Below, piece by piece: positions 20,510-23,930 of a stretch of 23,930 nt of DNA; the first letter of the stretch is position 1; each line of letters begins with the position of its first letter. The notes under the pieces are model-generated. The model was not told the origin of the DNA and searched no databases. It saw only the letters and a list, made by a program, of their open reading frames with translations. The stretch comes from a virus, in IMG/VR virus record IMGVR_UViG_3300032562_000176, positions 1 to 23,930 of that record; one strand, written 5' to 3'. The translations under genes and the position numbers were made by a program.

Positions 20510-20855
20510 AATTTCTCCTATTAAAATCATATTTTACTTTAAGTTGATGCGGTGTGTCAACAAGTTTTTCACGCATTGTTTCTAGTGCATTTCCGAGCCA
20601 ATATCTCCAGTGTTTTTCAGTCACCCCTATCGTGGTATGCGTCTGACCTGCCATAAACGCCTCAATGACCCTGCGCTCTAACGGATTGAGACAATCACGG
20701 ATCATGCGCCTTACTACAATCCTCTTCATGCTGAGGATGTTAGTGTCGGGGATGGTTGCTTCGTCATTGTTAATAAAGTCCAGTTCGGTTGGATCCCACT
20801 CCTCCTCCCATAACTTGGGTGAGCGTGGTTTATGAATCAATGGATGTCTGTACAT
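20493..20855 (-). CDS. Sigma region-4-like HTH protein, early paralog
   Basis: The 120-residue protein starts MYRHPLIHKPRSPKLWEEEW with an AGGGGGTG ribosome site. Residues 48-98 resemble sigma region 4: RRMIRDCLNPLERRVIEAF, then a helix-turn-helix at GVTEKHWRYWLGNALETMREKL, like the ALxxLR end of that domain. It shares RRMI-x28-GVTEK-x-WRY with 7615-7926. It lies in the same operon as the sigma factor that lacks region 4. A split sigma is therefore possible; T4 gp55 with gp33 is a known parallel in logic only. It might instead be an unrelated HTH repressor. Confidence 0.6.
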   Translation of the reverse strand: MYRHPLIHKPRSPKLWEEEWDPTELDFINNDEATIPDTNILSMKRIVVRRMIRDCLNPLERRVIEAFMAGQTHTTIGVTEKHWRYWLGNALETMREKLVDTPHQLKVKYDFNRRNYEQHH

Positions 20856-20859
20856 TATT

Positions 20860-21093
20860 TCACCCCCTATGTTGTTTGAATGTAAGTATGTATTGTACAT
20901 TATCTTCGTCCACCGCGTCAAGTGATACGTAAGACTCACTGCCACTGCCTGTCCAATAGTCCCACGCCTCTTGTGGGGTATCAAAGTCCTTCGCCTCGTT
21001 GATGTTGTGAATGATGGCCAGTGGGCTAGAGTCCTTACTGCCCTCTATGCTAAACCGACCAAACTCGATGTCACCAAAATAATACGTAGTCAT
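20860..21093 (-). CDS. Small phage protein, unknown (77 aa)
   Basis: MTTYYFGDIEFGRFSIEGSK opens it; TPQEAWDYWTGSGSESYVSLDAV follows. It looks like a compact alpha/beta fold. Start and stop overlap or adjoin both neighbours. Confidence 0.7.
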   Translation of the reverse strand: MTTYYFGDIEFGRFSIEGSKDSSPLAIIHNINEAKDFDTPQEAWDYWTGSGSESYVSLDAVDEDNVQYILTFKQHRG

Positions 21094-21404
21094 TATTTCA
21101 CTCCCGCCATGTTGGTTGCCCAGTCCTTACCACTTCGCTCCTTGACATACTCCCAAGAGCCCTTGGTGCCCTCCTTGACGTGCAGGCGCGATGGGATGGT
21201 GTTGCCGTATGCGTCCTTGGCGTCTTTGAGTCCTAAGAGGCACTTGCCGTCACTGATAGCCTGCATCATGGTGCGACCATATGATCCCTGTAATCCCCAC
21301 ATGCCCGAGTTAATGGCGCGCTGGATGGATGTGTAGTACTCCCCCTCGTCCACACTGTCGTCTGTCTCGATGTTGTTGATGTCTTTGATTGTGAATGATG
21401 TCAT
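21093..21404 (-). CDS. Phage protein, unknown (103 aa)
   Basis: MTSFTIKDINNIETDDSVDEGEYY opens it. It continues INSGMWGLQGSYGRTMMQAISDGKCLLG and ends with a basic stretch. MTSF at 21404 gives an ATGA overlap and is preferred to an upstream in-frame ATG. Function unknown. Confidence 0.7.
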   Translation of the reverse strand: MTSFTIKDINNIETDDSVDEGEYYTSIQRAINSGMWGLQGSYGRTMMQAISDGKCLLGLKDAKDAYGNTIPSRLHVKEGTKGSWEYVKERSGKDWATNMAGVK

Positions 21405-21559
21405 ACTGCCTCCTCTCTTACAATACGGCATGATAGTGTGCCGTGTTTTTGTTCGTGAAATTTACAAAATATTTTAGCGTTGGCATAAGTCGGGACTTGT
21501 TTTGTGTGCCATTCATTATCTAAAAAGTATCGTACAAAATTATGATATGTTTTCTTCAT
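21401..21559 (-). CDS. Small basic protein, unknown (52 aa)
   Basis: MKKTYHNFVRYFLDNEWHTKQ opens it behind GAGGAG. CKFHEQKHGTLSCRIV holds two C and two H, spaced as a possible small metal site; this is weak. Confidence 0.66.
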   Translation of the reverse strand: MKKTYHNFVRYFLDNEWHTKQVPTYANAKIFCKFHEQKHGTLSCRIVREEAV

Positions 21560-21560
21560 G

Positions 21561-21704
21561 TTAATTCTCCTCATGTAATTGAATTCGTGCCTGCTCGGGG
21601 TTATTGTACCACCTATTGGCGATCTCCCACGCGTCGTCCTCATCATGCGCGTAGATGGTCGTGCGGTACTGGTCTGCTAGTAGTAAGTCGTACAGTGCAC
21701 CCAT
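21561..21704 (-). CDS. Small acidic phage protein (47 aa)
   Basis: MGALYDLLLADQYRTTIYAH opens it, then DEDDAWEIANRWYNNPEQ. It shares a base with the upstream TAA (TAATG). Function unknown. Confidence 0.65.
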   Translation of the reverse strand: MGALYDLLLADQYRTTIYAHDEDDAWEIANRWYNNPEQARIQLHEEN

Positions 21705-21859
21705 TATTCTGTCTCCTCTACTTGGTGTGTCACGTCGTACTCAAGAATTGCCTCGCCGTCCTGTAACTGCTCTTGGATAGCCTCGTATATCCATGGTGAC
21801 TTAAGCAAGTAGCCGTCGTCGTCCAGCCGTACCTCGATTTTGATTGTGTATGTTGTCAT
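21704..21859 (-). CDS. Small phage protein with WI.EAI.E.L.DGE pattern (51 aa)
   Basis: MTTYTIKIEVRLDDDGYLLK opens it and PWIYEAIQEQLQDGEAILEY follows. This resembles short phage proteins seen in many phages, of unknown function. Confidence 0.7.
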   Translation of the reverse strand: MTTYTIKIEVRLDDDGYLLKSPWIYEAIQEQLQDGEAILEYDVTHQVEETE

Positions 21860-22086
21860 TTTGTTATCTCCACTATTCTAAACTCTTCTCTGTCGTATGG
21901 GCTTTCAATGTTGCCCTCCTTGAATGCCTCCTGCTCGTCATCCAAGAAGCTATCGAGCTCGTTTAGCGCATCCTCAAAGCTATCGTACGTGCTAGGTGTC
22001 TCGTTGCCGTCCTCGTCATAGTCTGACCACGTATTGATCCATCCGTCGCATAGCGTGTAGTGTTGTACCTCGTATCTCTTAGTCAT
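21856..22086 (-). CDS. Small acidic phage protein (76 aa)
   Basis: MTKRYEVQHYTLCDGWINTWS opens it, followed by a strongly acidic part (FEDALNELDSFLDDEQEAF) and YDREEFRIVE at the end. Phage proteins with the YD.EEFR.V. tail are common. The start at 22086 gives TAATG. Confidence 0.72.
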   Translation of the reverse strand: MTKRYEVQHYTLCDGWINTWSDYDEDGNETPSTYDSFEDALNELDSFLDDEQEAFKEGNIESPYDREEFRIVEITK

Positions 22087-22313
22087 TATGCCTTCTCCTC
22101 TTCGTACTGGCGACGTGTCATGTACACGATGCCCATACCGCTCAGTGTGTTTGGGTTTGGTTTGCACACCCCGATGATGTCATCAGGTGACTGCACTGGC
22201 TTAGTGTACTGGATTGGGTATGATACATCGGGCGTTGTTGGGGTGCGTCCCCAAGTGCGTGATACATAGCGCGCCTCGTCGCGTGCCCTGCATATTGAAT
22301 TAAGTGATCTCAT
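22086..22313 (-). CDS. Small phage protein, unknown (75 aa)
   Basis: MRSLNSICRARDEARYVSRTWG opens it. SPDDIIGVCKPNPNTLSGMG is in the middle, and RRQYEEEKA at the end. Not recognised. Confidence 0.68.
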   Translation of the reverse strand: MRSLNSICRARDEARYVSRTWGRTPTTPDVSYPIQYTKPVQSPDDIIGVCKPNPNTLSGMGIVYMTRRQYEEEKA

Positions 22314-22321
22314 ACTGCCTC

Positions 22322-22627
22322 CTAGATAAATTGAAAGTACTCAGGGTTAAACTCGCCCCACTGCTCTGCCTTGTCGCCGATCAGCGAGCCCTTACCGAGC
22401 TCGTGGTCGAATACTGCCACGCAGTCCTGATCCAGTGCCGTCGCCAGCACGTCCAGCGACCCCTTGTGGCTGATGTACTGGATGATGACTGTAGGCTCGT
22501 CCCCATCATAAGAGACGCGCAGGTTGACAATGTCCTGCACAAATACCAGCGCGACCTCGAGTGTCTTATCGACACTGTTAGTGTTGCCAATGAATGGATT
22601 GTTTAATCCGATGTTGAGTGTGTACAT
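22322..22627 (-). CDS. Phage protein, third cistron of the early operon (101 aa)
   Basis: MYTLNIGLNNPFIGNTNSVDK opens it, with VTIIQ-type strands and LDQDCVAVFDHELGKGSLIGDKAEQWGEF later. The YTLNIGLNN...QDC.AV....G.LIG pattern recurs in phage early regions, function unknown. AGGAG precedes the ATG, and the whole upstream gap is ribozyme copy A, so after cleavage this gene's mRNA would start with a hairpin about 45 bases before its ATG. Confidence 0.75.
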   Translation of the reverse strand: MYTLNIGLNNPFIGNTNSVDKTLEVALVFVQDIVNLRVSYDGDEPTVIIQYISHKGSLDVLATALDQDCVAVFDHELGKGSLIGDKAEQWGEFNPEYFQFI

Positions 22628-22644
22628 ATATGCTCCTGTTGTTT

Positions 22645-22695
22645 GGTCTCATCAGTATACTCGAAAAGTATAGACCACGTCAAGTGGTTTCGACC
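22645..22695 (-). ncRNA. Type II hammerhead ribozyme, copy A
   Basis: Read on the minus strand from 22695: GGTC (stem II, 5' side), GAAA, CCAC-TTGAC-GTGG (stem III), TC (cleavage), TATACT-TTTCG-AGTATA (stem I), CTGATGA (conserved core), GACC (stem II, 3' side). Every core base of the hammerhead is present, CUGAUGA and GAAA included, and the cleavage triplet is the canonical GUC, cutting between 22673 and 22672. The open stem is II, the type II layout. It begins two bases after the stop of 22698-22844. Confidence 0.9.
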
Positions 22696-22697
22696 TG

Positions 22698-22844
22698 TTA
22701 GCCTTGGAAAATTCTAAACTGGCTGGCTGGGAAGTCCTGCGAGTGTTGAGCTATCAGCCTGTTAGCCTTGAACTCACTGGCAACAACGTTAACAGTAATC
22801 CAGCCGTTTATAACATACTCTTGCACTTTGAATTTGAATGACAT
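22698..22844 (-). CDS. Small protein, second cistron of the early operon (48 aa)
   Basis: MSFKFKVQEYVINGWITVNV opens it, with VASEFKANRLIAQHSQDFPA behind. AGGAG precedes the ATG. It is bracketed by the two hammerhead ribozymes, so its mRNA would be cut free on both sides. Function unknown. Confidence 0.72.
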   Translation of the reverse strand: MSFKFKVQEYVINGWITVNVVASEFKANRLIAQHSQDFPASQFRIFQG

Positions 22845-22863
22845 GTTAGGGCTCCTATGTATT

Positions 22864-22915
22864 GGTCTCATCAGTCAGCGCATTACGCTGAGACCACGTC
22901 TCCGTGGTTTCGACC
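22864..22915 (-). ncRNA. Type II hammerhead ribozyme, copy B
   Basis: Read on the minus strand from 22915: GGTC, GAAA, CCAC-GGAGAC-GTGG, TC, TCAGCG-TAATG-CGCTGA, CTGATGA, GACC. Stem III can be CCACG/CGTGG capped by a GNRA-type GAGA loop. Cleavage is expected between 22892 and 22891. Four of six stem I pairs differ from copy A with pairing kept. It begins three bases after the stop of 22919-23167. Confidence 0.92.
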
Positions 22916-22918
22916 TGC

Positions 22919-23167
22919 TTACTCAAACTCTCTGACCATCTGCTCTACTGCGTAGAACGCATAATCTAACTTCTGTTTTAGATCATAGTTTGCTTGCTGT
23001 TGATCTACCAAGTACTCGAGGCGCTCAGGGTTGCCCTTGAGTGCGCTCTTGACTATTGCATCGTGGGTGTATGTTGCGTGTGCCTGCACCCTGCGTTCTG
23101 CCTTAAGTACTTCTAAGATGGTCATTAGATGTGCGTAGGACAATGCTGTCTTGATTGCTGTTGTCAT
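22919..23167 (-). CDS. First cistron of the early operon, helical protein (82 aa)
   Basis: MTTAIKTALSYAHLMTILEVLKAERRVQ opens it; the whole chain reads as helices (EYLVDQQQANYDLKQKLDYAFYAVEQMVREFE). As the first gene behind a strong host-type promoter it should be made at once after infection, a position where host-takeover proteins are common. That role is inferred only. AGGAG precedes the ATG. Confidence 0.78.
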   Translation of the reverse strand: MTTAIKTALSYAHLMTILEVLKAERRVQAHATYTHDAIVKSALKGNPERLEYLVDQQQANYDLKQKLDYAFYAVEQMVREFE

Positions 23168-23373
23168 GGTATAGCTCCTGTGTGGTTGTGTATTAGTACT
23201 GCCTCGAGCTCACTGGTATCAATGAGCTCTGAGCATTACTATCTATCCACTGTTGAGAATGCTTAGCTCCGTGGGTAACTCTTCACTAGCATCTATGCAC
23301 TAGGTCTGCCACATGATTAGAGAGGTTGGTACTTAGTCGCCTCTTGAGTGGATTAGCCACTGCACTTCCGATG
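23168..23373 (-). other. Structured 5' leader of the early operon
   Basis: About 205 bases separate the promoter from the first ATG. Hairpins include AGTGG/CCACT (23347-23351, 23357-23361), AGCATT/AATGCT extended by GAGCT/AGCTC (23224-23237 with 23258-23269), and GAGCTCA/TGAGCTC (23206-23212 with 23223-23229). The last two compete for 23223-23229, next to the ribosome site. No gene seen. Confidence 0.55.
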
Positions 23374-23379
23374 TAAAAC

Positions 23380-23408
23380 AGTATACCGACCTTGGAATGG
23401 AATGTCAA
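23380..23408 (-). promoter_or_regulatory. Near-consensus sigma70 early promoter
   Basis: On the minus strand TTGACA (23403-23408) is separated by exactly 17 bases from TATACT (23380-23385). It faces the early operon. Transcription should begin near 23373. Confidence 0.88.
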
Positions 23409-23687
23409 CACCTATTTAATACCTGACTAAACTGTGGGGTTATGTGGTAAATAGTGGGCGGGATTGCGTTGTGACTAATAGCCCACACTCGCCCACCCAC
23501 CAGTCTGCCTCCTCGCGTACGCGTGACCTGTGAGCCCTTATAGTATATGATAGGCAAGCGATCAGCGCACACCCTAGGCTACCCCCTCACCTCATAGCCA
23601 CTCTACCCACAGAGCCCTTCTCGTGCCTCCTATCCGTCAATAGGTACATACCCTTAGTGCCACTTAAGTTAGTAGCCACTAACATCA

Positions 23688-23851
23688 TGCACCACATTGG
23701 TGCGCTGGTCTGCGTTTCACATTGTGAGATAACATACCACAATGTGAAACGTTTGGGCGCGAGGCTATGTGGAGTGAGTGCTTACTTACATCATGCACCA
23801 CATTGGTGCGCCCCAGTGAGTACTCACTTACTTAGTGCACCACATTGGTGC
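23688..23851. repeat. Three copies of TGCACCACATTGGTGC dyad
   Basis: Exact copies lie at 23688-23703, 23794-23809 and 23836-23851. Each is a dyad GCACCA-CAT-TGGTGC. Copies 2 and 3 lie in longer repeat units, AGTGAGT..CTTACTTA..dyad, 42 bases apart. Protein-binding sites are the likely meaning. Confidence 0.85.
23713..23751. repeat. 14-bp perfect inverted repeat sharing CACATTG
   Basis: CGTTTCACATTGTG (23713-23726) and its complement (23738-23751) flank an 11-base spacer. It contains the CACATTG heptamer of the nearby dyads in both orientations. A large operator or a hairpin is possible. Confidence 0.8.
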
Positions 23852-23930
23852 ATAGACTGTGTGGGCTACTCTGCTCGGCAGGGCGCGGGGCTATGTGCCA
23901 ATGTGTCACGTTCAAGCATGCTTTCCTTGG

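Larger units (their letters stand above)
23409..23930. other. Gene-free right-end region with clustered palindromes
   Basis: No gene is supported. The right 280 bases hold three copies of TGCACCACATTGGTGC, a 14-bp inverted repeat, the palindrome AGTGAGTACTCACT (23815-23828) and scattered CACATTG/CAATGTG. The left part (23409-23640) shows a CGCGTACGCG palindrome (23514-23523) and little else. Confidence 0.6.

Noticed and set aside
22654-22683. Apparent sigma70 promoter TTGACG-18-TATACT on the minus strand
   Set aside because: Both hexamers lie within stem III loop and stem I of ribozyme copy A. Copy B has the same structure without these hexamers, so the RNA structure explains them better.
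23168-23400. tRNA or other known ribozyme in the early leader
   Set aside because: No cloverleaf, T-loop GTTCRA or core of twister, pistol or hammerhead was found; only simple hairpins.
23514-23523. CGCGTACGCG palindrome as an operator
   Set aside because: Single short copy with no link to other repeats.

Overview
This window looks like the replication, nucleotide-metabolism and early-gene half of a tailed double-stranded DNA phage of a Gram-negative bacterium. That reading rests on dense minus-strand genes with four-base ATGA or TAATG start/stop overlaps and on typical phage families: family A DNA polymerase, class II ribonucleotide reductase, DUF2815 single-strand binding protein, DUF2800 Cas4-like nuclease, DUF3310, a small terminase-like protein, a SNF2 helicase, a VRR-NUC nuclease, HNH nucleases, an NrS-1/P4-type primase-helicase and a phage sigma factor. 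No rRNA, tRNA, integrase or insertion sequence was seen. The host cannot be named from the sequence.

Layout, in the direction of transcription (right to left). (1) 23409-23930 is a gene-free block with clustered palindromes. (2) A near-consensus sigma70 promoter (23380-23408) and a roughly 200-nt structured leader precede an early operon, 23167 down to 18410, of about 19 small genes. These include a sigma factor with regions 2 and 3 but no region 4 (19068-19649) and a separate region-4-like HTH protein (20493-20855). The first two cistron junctions each hold a complete type II hammerhead ribozyme. (3) A terminator and repeat-rich AT-rich gap (18121-18409) lie next to the primase-helicase gene. 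(4) From 15.76 kb to 7.93 kb runs a long chain of small, partly modular genes with two HNH proteins, a metallopeptidase-like protein, VRR-NUC and SNF2 helicase, some in long out-of-frame overlaps. (5) From 7.9 kb to the left end lie a second region-4-like protein, DUF3310, a terminase-like gene, the Cas4-like/DUF2815 genes, the reductase and the DNA polymerase.

Six copies of a 15-bp motif, TTTTGCATTAATATA read on the minus strand (one copy with one change and one with a changed last base step), lie just upstream of transcription-unit heads (18105, 15764, 7929, 6259, 5699, 3511). A weaker one lies at 453. I infer that these are phage promoters and that the early-made split sigma factor reads them, giving an early-to-middle cascade.

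The most striking result is the pair of hammerhead ribozymes (22645-22695 and 22864-22915). Both have the full catalytic core, and four of six base pairs in stem I covary. Each lies two or three bases after a stop codon and about 17-19 bases before the next start, so the early mRNA would be expected to cut itself between cistrons.
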